A stretch of DNA of 23,936 nucleotides, taken from positions 1 to 23,936 of the forward strand of contig CAZOPW010000036.1 in the NCBI GenBank assembly GCA_964581795.1. The letters are read 5' to 3'. Made by a program: the position numbers and the translations under genes. The notes beneath the pieces were generated by a model. That model was not told the origin of the DNA, did not search any database, and was given only the letters and a program-made list of their open reading frames with translations. The DNA is from EX4572-165 sp964581795. GTDB taxonomy: Archaea > Thermoplasmatota > E2 > DHVEG-1. Shown here one piece after another: positions 14,312-22,621 of the stretch; position 1 is the first letter of the stretch; the number at the start of each line of letters is the position of its first letter.

Positions 14312-16165
14312 ATGAAATATAAACATCATTTTTTTCATCGGATGAAACATGCAAAAGGGATTTGGTTTCACCTTGCTGGTATTCTAGCTTTAATCTGGTT
14401 TCTCGTTCGTGTTATCCCAAAACCAACACGATCACAATATCCTTGTCAACAACTTGCGATACCCATTTCAATGGGATATATTGCATTTTGGTCCTCAATG
14501 GTGTATGCCTCATTTCATTTATTAAAAAATGCCAAACGGAAAACAACAGCAATGATCCCTGCTGTTTTATCATTCTTTATTCTTGCAGGAAGTATCACGG
14601 GTTTTGGTTTTGCTAACATTGTTACAACAGGACCAACTTATGAACCCTGGACACCAATTCCAAATCAACCATTAGGTGAACCTCAAGGACTTTTACCAGG
14701 TAGAGTTGTCTGGACATGGAATCCAGACGCAACAGAAAATCAATTAGATGGTTACTGGTGGGAACCACAAAACAATAATCAAGATGTTATCAGCGAAATG
14801 ATGGATGAGGGAATAAAACAACTCGTAAATACTGAGAGTTTATTTGATGCATGGGATCAATTATTTACGTATGTTAATAACCAGAGAAATCGAGGAAACC
14901 ATGGTTATAAAGAAGGCGAATTAATAGCAATCAAAGTAAATTTGAATAACTGTTGGAATCCGGTCGATTTTATCGATGATTATAAAAAAGTGGATAATGA
15001 ACGAGACGCCCATCCAATGGTAGTCAATATATTACTTTCACAACTCGTTAATACTATTGGAGTAAGTCAAGAGGATATTGTTATTTATGATGCCTCTAGG
15101 CCAATGCCAGATTGGTTTTATGAACCTGTTGCTTCAGCATTTCCTAATGTGATTTTCGTTGATGCATATGGTGATGCTCCAGGTAGAAACAAAGTAATCC
15201 CAAGTGAAAAACAATTTTATTTTTCAGATGGTACCATACGAACATTACCAAAATGTGTTGTTGATGCTTCGTATATCATCAACATGCCGTTACTGAAACA
15301 ACATCCAATCAATCATGGAGTAACCTTATCTGGAAAGAATATGTTTGGAACATTTATTGAACCAGTGATGGAGATTCATCCGTATCATGAATCCGGTCAG
15401 TTCATGGGCAACCCTGCGCCACAAACAGATTTGTTTGCTCATGAGGACCTTGGTCAAAAAACAGTTCTCTTTTTAGGTGATGGCTTATATGCAACCTTAC
15501 GTGATCATCGAACACTTACTCGTTTTCATATGTATCCATTCAATGATGATTGGACGAATAGTCTGTTTTTTAGTCAAGATCCTGTCGCCATAGATTCAGT
15601 TATGTACGATTTCCTTCACACGGAAGGACCTATCCCATTGAAAGGGTCTCAGAATTACTTACATCAAGCAGCTGATCCACCAGAAAACACTTACGATCCA
15701 GAGAATGATAATAATTTTGTTTCTATCAGTTTAGGTGTTCATGAGCATTGGAATCCAAACATTCCAATCTTCTCAAGTGATCGTTATACAGGTATTGACT
15801 TTGTAAGCATAGGAGAGGAATATGCCTCATCTGCAATTGTCATTGAGAAACCTAGTCAAGGAAGTTTCTATGTGTACGATGACTATACCTCTTTTCGTAT
15901 ATTGTTTAAGGATTTCTACAAATTCCCATTTACTATCGCCCTTGGTCCACTCACCGTGAATGCAACTGTGACCGGTGACTTTGTAAATGATGTTGAATCA
16001 GTAGGTTTTCAAATTGATGACCAAACTGTTTTTACAGATGACCAACCACCGTTCACTTGGAAATGGGATTCATTTTCTGCAGGCTTCCATAAGCTTACGG
16101 TAAATGCATATGATGATTCCCAACTCTTGTCTTCTACATCACAAAACGTGTTCAAACTCCTGTAA
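14312..16165 (+). CDS. Membrane-anchored DUF362 protein with C-terminal Ig-like domain
   Basis: A 617-aa protein. Three hydrophobic helices (about 18-34, 51-71, 80-100) are followed by a large outer domain. The short RVIPKPTRSQYPCQ stretch (33-46) lies between helices 1 and 2. The DUF362 core shows ELIAIKVNLNNCW, DIVIYDASRPMPDW, ASYIINMPLLKQHPINHGVTLSGKNMFGTF and SQDPVAIDSVMYDFL, all standard for the family. DUF362 proteins are sometimes fused to ferredoxin domains, but no cysteine cluster is present here. Residues about 539-617 resemble an Ig-like domain (LTVNATVTGDFVNDVESVGF... to FSAGFHKLTVNAYD). The protein is likely displayed outside the membrane. Function of DUF362 is not established. 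The aminotransferase gene follows 56 bases later, perhaps with its own promoter. Confidence 0.85.
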   Translation: MKYKHHFFHRMKHAKGIWFHLAGILALIWFLVRVIPKPTRSQYPCQQLAIPISMGYIAFWSSMVYASFHLLKNAKRKTTAMIPAVLSFFILAGSITGFGFANIVTTGPTYEPWTPIPNQPLGEPQGLLPGRVVWTWNPDATENQLDGYWWEPQNNNQDVISEMMDEGIKQLVNTESLFDAWDQLFTYVNNQRNRGNHGYKEGELIAIKVNLNNCWNPVDFIDDYKKVDNERDAHPMVVNILLSQLVNTIGVSQEDIVIYDASRPMPDWFYEPVASAFPNVIFVDAYGDAPGRNKVIPSEKQFYFSDGTIRTLPKCVVDASYIINMPLLKQHPINHGVTLSGKNMFGTFIEPVMEIHPYHESGQFMGNPAPQTDLFAHEDLGQKTVLFLGDGLYATLRDHRTLTRFHMYPFNDDWTNSLFFSQDPVAIDSVMYDFLHTEGPIPLKGSQNYLHQAADPPENTYDPENDNNFVSISLGVHEHWNPNIPIFSSDRYTGIDFVSIGEEYASSAIVIEKPSQGSFYVYDDYTSFRILFKDFYKFPFTIALGPLTVNATVTGDFVNDVESVGFQIDDQTVFTDDQPPFTWKWDSFSAGFHKLTVNAYDDSQLLSSTSQNVFKLL

Positions 16166-16221
16166 ATACTGATAACACTTTTGAAAACATTGGAATGCAA
16201 AGGATTAAAATAGTATTTTGA

Positions 16222-17493
16222 ATGATGATGACCGAGATGGCATCCAATTATCATTTATCACATTTAATAGAGGAAACATTGCAAGGGTTATCCCCAATTC
16301 AAACAATTATGAAAATGGCTGAACCAGATAATATCAAACAAATGGGTGTAAACCCTGAGACAATGATTTCTTTTGGTGGTGGATGGTGTAATCATTTTGC
16401 ACCTGAGGCATTACGTTTGAATTATGAGCGATTATCAAAGGATAAACATGATTTTCATAGAACAGGTAGGTATAGTTCGATTATTGGAGATAAAGAATGC
16501 CGAAGGCAACTAGCTGAATTGGAAAAATCAGTATATGAAATGAATCATATCTCTGAACGAAATATCGTACTTGGTCAGTCGTCAACACAATTGTTTCATG
16601 ATGTTTTACGAGTTATCGCTGATCCCGGTGAGGATGTCTGTGTTCTTGATCCAACATATGCTAATTATGCAAATGCAGTTAAAGTTGCATTACCTGGAAG
16701 TACGCTACGTTTTGTATCTGCACTTGATTCTTCTAATTGGGATTATTTACCTGACCCTCAACAATCATTAGATGAACTACAAGAATTTGTTGAACAAGGT
16801 GCAAAAGCGTTTGTTATGCCTGTTCCAGATAACCCAACAAGCCAAATACCGTCTAATGAATTTCTAAAAGGGGCCTCTGACATTATGTTTGATCATCATG
16901 GGTTTCTCATTCTTGATTTTGCATATAAAGCGTTATGGTTTGATTCAATGCCAGAATGTTTCCATTGGTCTCCAGAAGATATGCCTCATGTTATTGGAAT
17001 TCATTCCCATTCAAAATGGTTGAGCAGTCTTGGGAGACGAATTGGTTGGGTGGAAGCAAGTGATCGTGTTATTAGTGGACTTGAAAAAATAAATGAATCA
17101 ATATTACTTTCTCCAGATACGTTTCATAGTATTGCAATTGCTATATTTTTAAAAGAGGGGTTGAAAATGAATGCGATCAAACAATATATTGATGATGTCC
17201 GAGCATTATATAAGAAAACGGCGGCTGTTTTGACTGCAGCAATTGATACATATCTGGAATGGTCTTATCTGGAACCTAAAGGTGGATTGTATACTGTCTG
17301 TCCAACTCCAAGCAACAGTGATCCAGTTGCATTTGTAAAAAAATTATTACAAAAAACAGGAGTGTTGGTTATTCCAGGTGTCGGATTTGGACCAAGTATG
17401 AATCATGGGATCAGGCTCTCATATGGACCTTTGGTTTATGATCATGATAAGATCGTTGAAGGAATCAAAAGAATAAGTACGTATCATTTTTAA
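16222..17493 (+). CDS. PLP-dependent class I/II aminotransferase
   Basis: A 423-aa fold-type I aminotransferase. The Schiff-base lysine is K265 in HSHSKWLSSLGRRIGW. Other active-site residues are visible: N204 in PDNPTSQ, D232 and Y235 in LDFAYKA, and the carboxylate-binding Arg in GIRLSYG near residue 399. The N-terminal YSSIIGDKECR (84-94) is the usual glycine-turn helix. It acts in the cytosol on an amino acid not predictable here; histidinol-phosphate-like or aspartate-like substrates are both possible. Three ATGs in a row stand at 16222. A TTAAAATA at 16206 would put the transcript start near 16235, so the ATG at 16237 (five residues shorter) is a serious alternative. It converges with the thioredoxin-fold gene, 12 bases apart. 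Confidence 0.9.
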   Translation: MMMTEMASNYHLSHLIEETLQGLSPIQTIMKMAEPDNIKQMGVNPETMISFGGGWCNHFAPEALRLNYERLSKDKHDFHRTGRYSSIIGDKECRRQLAELEKSVYEMNHISERNIVLGQSSTQLFHDVLRVIADPGEDVCVLDPTYANYANAVKVALPGSTLRFVSALDSSNWDYLPDPQQSLDELQEFVEQGAKAFVMPVPDNPTSQIPSNEFLKGASDIMFDHHGFLILDFAYKALWFDSMPECFHWSPEDMPHVIGIHSHSKWLSSLGRRIGWVEASDRVISGLEKINESILLSPDTFHSIAIAIFLKEGLKMNAIKQYIDDVRALYKKTAAVLTAAIDTYLEWSYLEPKGGLYTVCPTPSNSDPVAFVKKLLQKTGVLVIPGVGFGPSMNHGIRLSYGPLVYDHDKIVEGIKRISTYHF

Positions 17494-17505
17494 AAAAAAT
17501 TATAT

Positions 17506-17895
17506 TCATACGTATCCAGAGAAATCGTAATTAATTTGAGTGCGTTTCGTCGCACAGTGTTTCCCATGAACGAGTCCGTCTTCAATAGCATGTTTTAATA
17601 TTGTTGGATGAACTTCTCCAGATAGAATAGTGATTGGTTGGTTTTGACAGAAAAAAATGAATGTAGGTGTAGATTGAATACCGTAAAGGTAAGGGATTTG
17701 TTGATTTTTTTGAATGTTAAATTTCATAAAAATTACTTTATCTTTGAAATTTTTTGCGTTTTCAGTAAAGATTGGATCCATGATTTGACAATGGGGGCAT
17801 AGAGGATTGTAAAACATGATCATAAGTGGTTTTTTTTGTCCGTTGAGATGAGTTGAAAACGTAGATGCATCAATCTCTATGATATCTTCAATCAT
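17506..17895 (-). CDS. Thioredoxin-fold protein with CPHC motif
   Basis: A 129-aa thioredoxin-like protein without a signal peptide. The redox pair is C33 and C36 in NPLCPHCQIMDP; a CPHC motif is more typical of oxidising DsbA-like or DsbC-like proteins than CGPC thioredoxin. The cis-proline is P77 in STPTFIFF, and the following GEV turn is also in place. A C-terminal extension (about 108-129, with HGKHCATKR and one more Cys) is unusual. It could act as a cytosolic disulfide reductase or a small thioredoxin. AAGGAGG about ten bases before the ATG at 17895 is the strongest ribosome binding site in the window. Confidence 0.88.
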   Translation of the reverse strand: MIEDIIEIDASTFSTHLNGQKKPLMIMFYNPLCPHCQIMDPIFTENAKNFKDKVIFMKFNIQKNQQIPYLYGIQSTPTFIFFCQNQPITILSGEVHPTILKHAIEDGLVHGKHCATKRTQINYDFSGYV

Positions 17896-17964
17896 AAGCT
17901 AAACCTCCTTCCATATTTATATTGTTACATCTTATATTTATAGATATTGATTAAGTAACTATTT

Positions 17965-18849
17965 TTACCAGACAAATGTTTCAACTAAAACATTTTTTTC
18001 ATTATATAATCGAACAGTGTCTTCATCATTATTCCATACTGGTGTATCATGATACCAATACAATGCAGTTGTACCATTAGTGCCTTGTCCTGTATAAATA
18101 GTTACAGAAGCGTATGAATGAAGGGTGAATCCAATTGGAAAATCAAACTGATTTCCATGTTCATCTTGAATACTCCATCCAGTTAAATCAACTGATTCAT
18201 CATTTTCATTCAAAAGGACAATATATTCATCATTAAGATTCTCTTCATCATTTCCCAAGGCATTATAATGAACAGTTTCAATTGTAATCTTTTCCATTGG
18301 AAGCGTGCAATTCCATAAACCTTTCGATTGATCCATTGCTTGCTGCTGACTTTCTAGATACATTTGTTTTTTCTCAAATGTTTCAATAGTGAACACACGA
18401 GCATACCCTTTGTCAAGTAATTTTTTGTTCACATCCATATCGTCAAGGAAAACATAACAAAGGTATCGATCATACTTATCTTTTCTATCAGTTTGATTAT
18501 CAAAGTGTATTGTAATTTGAGAATTATTCAATATTGAAGTAATAAAAGATTTTGCTTTGTTTCCGTAAGAGGTGAGACAACCTAAGCTAGTGATTCCTTC
18601 GTATTCATTTGCTGCATTGTTCTCAATTGTTGTCTCAGGGCAATCAATACCAAGTAACCGGATCGTTCCTATTGATTCATTTGGAAAGGAAACTTTAATT
18701 GTGTCTCCATCAATAATCTTAATGACTCTCACCGAATATGAATCATAAACATTTTTAGATGGAGATAATTCAAAGCATCCAATTATCAGAATGATAAATA
18801 CAAAAAATAGCATTGATAAAATGAGAGGTATTTTTTTCAAGGAAAGCAT
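17965..18849 (-). CDS. Exported staphylococcal-nuclease-like enzyme fused to a lamin-tail domain
   Basis: A 294-aa protein. The hydrophobic N-terminus ends in LIIGC (C25), so it may be a lipoprotein-like or anchored export. The nuclease domain (about 36-180) keeps the key residues of staphylococcal nuclease: D48 in IIDGDTIKV, R64 and D69 in TIRLLGIDCPE, E72, and R128 in DKYDRYLCYVF. It should therefore be a Ca2+-dependent endonuclease acting on DNA or RNA outside the cell. A lamin-tail (LTD) domain fills about 188-294, with the signature YIVLLNENDESVDLTGWSIQD and the final TVRLYNEKNVLVETF strand. Such tails are thought to bind surfaces or nucleic acids. The gene stands alone, in the same orientation as the thioredoxin-fold gene 69 bases downstream. 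Confidence 0.9.
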   Translation of the reverse strand: MLSLKKIPLILSMLFFVFIILIIGCFELSPSKNVYDSYSVRVIKIIDGDTIKVSFPNESIGTIRLLGIDCPETTIENNAANEYEGITSLGCLTSYGNKAKSFITSILNNSQITIHFDNQTDRKDKYDRYLCYVFLDDMDVNKKLLDKGYARVFTIETFEKKQMYLESQQQAMDQSKGLWNCTLPMEKITIETVHYNALGNDEENLNDEYIVLLNENDESVDLTGWSIQDEHGNQFDFPIGFTLHSYASVTIYTGQGTNGTTALYWYHDTPVWNNDEDTVRLYNEKNVLVETFVW

Positions 18850-18966
18850 ATAACTATTATCACATAATCACATATGTATTTTATTGGCGGATAACACTCA
18901 ATTTAGGGTATGACCAGTAATTTATTTATGAGATATTCATTATCAAATTATATTAGATGATTTTTC

Positions 18967-19662
18967 ATGATTAGTATAAAAACTCTATCCAAAAAATATG
19001 GTTCATTTTATGCTTTAAAACAGGTTTCTTGTACATTTCATGATAAAACAGTTACTGCATTAATGGGAGCAAATGGAGCAGGGAAAAGTACACTTTTGAA
19101 AATTTGTGCTGGTGTTTTACCATATGATGAAGGAAGTATTATTGTCGGTGGAGAGAGGTTACAAGATAACCCCCGTTCAGTTCGGAAGACAATTGGATAT
19201 CTTCCTGAAATGCCATATCTATACGATCGATTGACTGGTAGGGAATTTCTCCAATATATCGCATCACTTCGAAAGTTTCAAAACGCGGATGATGAAATCA
19301 ATTCATTTTCACAATTACTTGGTATTACAAGTGCTTTAGATCAAGAAATAAATGGATATTCAAAAGGAATGAAGCAAAAGATTTCAATGATTGCTGCATT
19401 GTTTCATCATCCACAACATTTACTATTAGATGAACCTGTTTGGGGATTGGATCCATTAACTGCGAAAACTTTGGAACAATTCATTTTGAAACAAAAAGGG
19501 ACCACAGTCATAGCGACTCATTCAGGATCACTTGTTGAAAAAGTCTCAGATTATGTCTACTTTCTCTCTGAAGGAATCATTGTTGCTGCTCAATCATTGA
19601 CTGATCTTTTATCGGAATATGGAACTGTTGAAGATGCTTATTTTTCTATAACTGGATCGTAA
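18967..19662 (+). CDS. ABC transporter ATP-binding protein, ABC-2 exporter type
   Basis: A 231-aa ABC ATPase. Walker A is GANGAGKST (34-42), the signature helix is YSKGMKQKISM (131-141, in place of LSGGQ), Walker B is HLLLDEP (151-157) with catalytic E156, and the switch His is H185 in ATHS. The Q-loop reads GYLPEMPYLY, the YLPE form common in exporters that use ABC-2 permeases. The substrate is unknown; drug, lipid or antibiotic-peptide export and gliding-type complexes all use this form. The permease begins five bases after its stop, so the two form an operon. AT-rich elements upstream could serve as TATA boxes, but none has a clear preferred distance. Confidence 0.94.
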   Translation: MISIKTLSKKYGSFYALKQVSCTFHDKTVTALMGANGAGKSTLLKICAGVLPYDEGSIIVGGERLQDNPRSVRKTIGYLPEMPYLYDRLTGREFLQYIASLRKFQNADDEINSFSQLLGITSALDQEINGYSKGMKQKISMIAALFHHPQHLLLDEPVWGLDPLTAKTLEQFILKQKGTTVIATHSGSLVEKVSDYVYFLSEGIIVAAQSLTDLLSEYGTVEDAYFSITGS

Positions 19663-19666
19663 TGTC

Positions 19667-21037
19667 ATGTTAGAAACATATTTCCTTATATTGACAGATT
19701 CTTGGAAAAATTTTCAAAAGAATTTTTCTCAATCTCCAGTGTTATATATTTTATTTTTTGCAATGATTATGTTTTCTGTGATGATGATAGCGGGACTCAG
19801 TCTTATTTTCATTCGGCTGGAAATTAATCTTTCAGTTCATGATCTCTTTTTTATTATCTTTGGGGTATTTGTTTTAAAAGCTGCTTATGATTTTTATCGA
19901 TTATTCACTACAAAAAAACCTTTGGTTTACGCATTGTCTACACAGAAGAATCAGTCTATAGTTGTTGCTGAAATCGTCTTTGCTATTCTTTGGTCAAATC
20001 TAGGATTTTGGGCACTTTTATCAGGTTTTTACACATTGTTATTAATGAATTTTACTCTTCCGTTCAATGGAGCTGAAGCATATATTTTACTCACCATTTC
20101 AGTTGGCTTTGCAAGTATGCTTGGATCGGTTATAACCTTGTTTTTATTTAGTAATAAACGATTTTTACTTCCTTTCCTTGGTTTACCCATTCTTTTTCTT
20201 TGGTCCTCTTTTTCGTGGATAACACTTGGAATAATCATTCTATTATATTTCTTTATTTTTGTTTTAAGTATACAAATGGTGTTGTCAAGTTATCTTTTTC
20301 AACAACAAAAGAATAAATCTCATGAAAAAGAACGCGTTCAATTTAAAGGATCAATTTTTTCTGTGTTTGTAAAAGAGAGTTTATATTTATGGCGTGAACG
20401 CTTACTAGTCAGCATTGTTTTTTCTGCATCTTTTCTTGGTATTAGTACAGGTTATCTTTCAGTGTATGGTCAGTCTGTTTTTTTACCCGAGGAAATCCGA
20501 TTTTTTACGATGTATCTCTCAACAGAAACATATGCATTTGTTGGAACGTATGTATTAGTGGTTTATTCATCAGTCTTTATTACTTTGAATGTTTTTTTAA
20601 ATGAAGAAAATAAAGTATGGTTATTGAAATTATTACCAGTATCTTCAAATGTCTTTATATGGGGTAAAATAACTGTTTTGTTATTATCTTTTCTTGCGTC
20701 TCTTCCATTCCTTGCATTTTTTATTGCTTTTACTAACGGCCAATCCGCATTCACAATAATATTGTTTTATTCATTTTCTTTCATATCCGGTGTTATCGTT
20801 ACTGCTCCACTGGGAAGCAAATATATCGGGGGTACTTCTGATATCTTATTGCTGTATAGTCTCTCTTTATTAATGCTAGTTATTGTGGGAATTAATTTTC
20901 TTGTCATTCAATACGTAATGAATTTGGGCTTTTACACACCAATTTTTATCATATTTGTTATTACAATACTATTATTTTTAATATTTATTTCAAGCTTGGT
21001 TAGCAGTTTTTTCTTAAAAAAAGCTAATGTTGCATAA
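19667..21037 (+). CDS. ABC-2 type transporter permease
   Basis: A 456-aa integral membrane protein with about ten to twelve hydrophobic helices. It begins with a short cytosolic segment (residues 1-22), runs two clusters of helices (about 24-205 and 240-450), and has a Lys- and Glu-rich cytosolic link near 212-226 (QQQKNKSHEKERVQ). The coupling partner is the ATPase encoded five bases upstream. The split into two halves, each of five to six helices, suggests a fused pair of half-permeases, so one copy might suffice with two ATPases. No sequence motif identifies the cargo. Confidence 0.85.
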   Translation: MLETYFLILTDSWKNFQKNFSQSPVLYILFFAMIMFSVMMIAGLSLIFIRLEINLSVHDLFFIIFGVFVLKAAYDFYRLFTTKKPLVYALSTQKNQSIVVAEIVFAILWSNLGFWALLSGFYTLLLMNFTLPFNGAEAYILLTISVGFASMLGSVITLFLFSNKRFLLPFLGLPILFLWSSFSWITLGIIILLYFFIFVLSIQMVLSSYLFQQQKNKSHEKERVQFKGSIFSVFVKESLYLWRERLLVSIVFSASFLGISTGYLSVYGQSVFLPEEIRFFTMYLSTETYAFVGTYVLVVYSSVFITLNVFLNEENKVWLLKLLPVSSNVFIWGKITVLLLSFLASLPFLAFFIAFTNGQSAFTIILFYSFSFISGVIVTAPLGSKYIGGTSDILLLYSLSLLMLVIVGINFLVIQYVMNLGFYTPIFIIFVITILLFLIFISSLVSSFFLKKANVA

Positions 21038-21047
21038 ATAATAATCT

Positions 21048-21776
21048 CTAGTTCTTTAGGGTATCATGCAATTTTTTTATTTCTTTTTTATTTAGATGAC
21101 GCCACTCACCTGTTCTCAAATCTTGGAGATATATTGGACCTATTCGAATTCGTTTCAACTTTTTTATTCGAATAGTTAAATGCTGTAACATTCTTCGTAT
21201 ATGACGATTTTTTCCCTCAGTTATAACAATAGCATATTCCCACATTTGCTTTGTTTTATCTATTCGATTTAACCGAATGGATTTTACTAATAAAAAATCA
21301 TGATCAATATTCAAGCCTTGTTTCATGAGTATTATTTGTTCTAATGTAATTTCATCTCTTGTAATGACTATGTATTCTTTTTCTATTTCATAGCGAGGAT
21401 GAATGAGTCTATTTGCTGTGTCACCATCGTTTGTAATTAGTAATAGTCCTTCACTAAGATAATCAAGACGACCAACTGCAAATAAATGATGTTTTTCAGA
21501 GGGCAGAAGATCTAAAAAAATAGGTTTTCTGCTCGGATCTTTTGCAGTAGTTAAATATTGAGGTGGTTTATTGAGCATGATCCATTCAATTGGTTTCGGA
21601 GTGATAATTTTATCATCAAAACGAATGATTTGGTCTGATGGATTAATTGTTAATCCCTGGGCGGTAACTTTCTTCCCATCTACAGTTACTCTTCCTTGAT
21701 CTATGTATGTTTCGCATGTTCTCCTAGATCCCAGACCACATTTTGCTAAGTATTTCTGTAAACGCATTGGTTTCAT
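21048..21776 (-). CDS. RsuA/RluB-family rRNA pseudouridine synthase
   Basis: A 242-aa pseudouridine synthase of the RsuA/RluB/RluE/RluF branch. The N-terminal S4 RNA-binding domain runs MRLQKYLAKCGLGSRR then a strand with GRVTVDGKKV. The catalytic domain carries the motif VGRLDYLSEGLLLITNDG with catalytic D105, the TNDGDTANRLIHP segment, and a KEYIV strand. The KNRHIRRML segment near 190 is also typical. The enzyme isomerises a specific uridine of rRNA. This branch is typically bacterial; archaea mostly use TruD, Cbf5 and others, so an origin by transfer is likely. An ATG at 21776 is used; TTG at 21785 is possible, and a third ATG at 21767 is closest to the usual family start. Confidence 0.9.
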   Translation of the reverse strand: MKPMRLQKYLAKCGLGSRRTCETYIDQGRVTVDGKKVTAQGLTINPSDQIIRFDDKIITPKPIEWIMLNKPPQYLTTAKDPSRKPIFLDLLPSEKHHLFAVGRLDYLSEGLLLITNDGDTANRLIHPRYEIEKEYIVITRDEITLEQIILMKQGLNIDHDFLLVKSIRLNRIDKTKQMWEYAIVITEGKNRHIRRMLQHLTIRIKKLKRIRIGPIYLQDLRTGEWRHLNKKEIKKLHDTLKN

Positions 21777-21898
21777 AACTAACAAATAAGCATAATCCTT
21801 TCTGTATACAAATCTTTATAAAATATATTAGTTCACCATTGATATTATTCTAAATTTAAATTGTTAATTGACAAGTTAGCTATTTTTTCTTTTTTCAA

Positions 21899-22573
21899 TT
21901 AATTTCTTTTTATAGTAATTACATTTTTCTCTCGATCATATATCGGGAGATGATGAAATATATCTTGATTTAAGCAATAGTTGATGTCGTCTTCTTGGTC
22001 TAATCGTTGTAATCTTTTGATTCCCTCACTATTCTTCAAAACTGAATAAATGGTTTGATTTGATTCCTTTTGATTTGAGTGAACTCTGTTACGGATAATA
22101 TCAGCACAAAAATCATCCTCCAACGCAGGAGTTTTTCCATTCAAACCCATTGGAACAAGTGAAACTGTCGAGGGATTTTTTTCATTAATATAAGATATAA
22201 CTTTTGATATGTTCGTAAAACTTGCTATAATGCATTCGTCAGCATTATTCGCACATAAGATTCCTTTGGTTCCAGATGATGTGGTAAAGATGATTGTTTT
22301 GTTAAGAAGTATTGTTTTTATCATATTCGCCGGTGAGTTGCCATAATCAAATCCATCTAATTTCTTTCCATCCCGTTCACCAACTAGAAGCCATGTTGGA
22401 TGATTCTTTTTTATCTTTCTTGCTTCTTTGACTGTTTCTACAGGGATGATTGCTCCTGCATTCCGATGAAAACAGGCGATAATGGTGCTACTTGCTCTAA
22501 AAACATCAATTATTACTACTAACCCTTCTGCTTTTTGAGCTCCGTTTATACCATGTAAAATTGATATATTCAT
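21899..22573 (-). CDS. comB: ComB-family 2-phosphosulfolactate phosphatase
   Basis: A 224-aa member of the ComB family, Mg2+-dependent acid phosphatases that turn 2-phosphosulfolactate into sulfolactate in coenzyme M synthesis. Family motifs are IIDVFRASSTI (21-31), VGERDGKKLDGFDYGNSPANM (64-84), TTSSGTKGI (97-105) and ALEDDFCADII near residue 150. The only other recognised fold members are bacterial and archaeal ComB relatives. Sulfolactate can feed coenzyme M or other sulfonates, so on its own the gene does not prove methanogenesis. No ComA, ComC or methyl-CoM reductase gene is present in this window. The next gene upstream on the same strand ends 48 bases away, so a shared transcript is possible. 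Confidence 0.9.
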   Translation of the reverse strand: MNISILHGINGAQKAEGLVVIIDVFRASSTIIACFHRNAGAIIPVETVKEARKIKKNHPTWLLVGERDGKKLDGFDYGNSPANMIKTILLNKTIIFTTSSGTKGILCANNADECIIASFTNISKVISYINEKNPSTVSLVPMGLNGKTPALEDDFCADIIRNRVHSNQKESNQTIYSVLKNSEGIKRLQRLDQEDDINYCLNQDIFHHLPIYDREKNVITIKRN

Positions 22574-22621
22574 TTGTCTTTCTAAGAATACAGTAACTCA
22601 AAAATAGTTTTCGTTTCTTTC

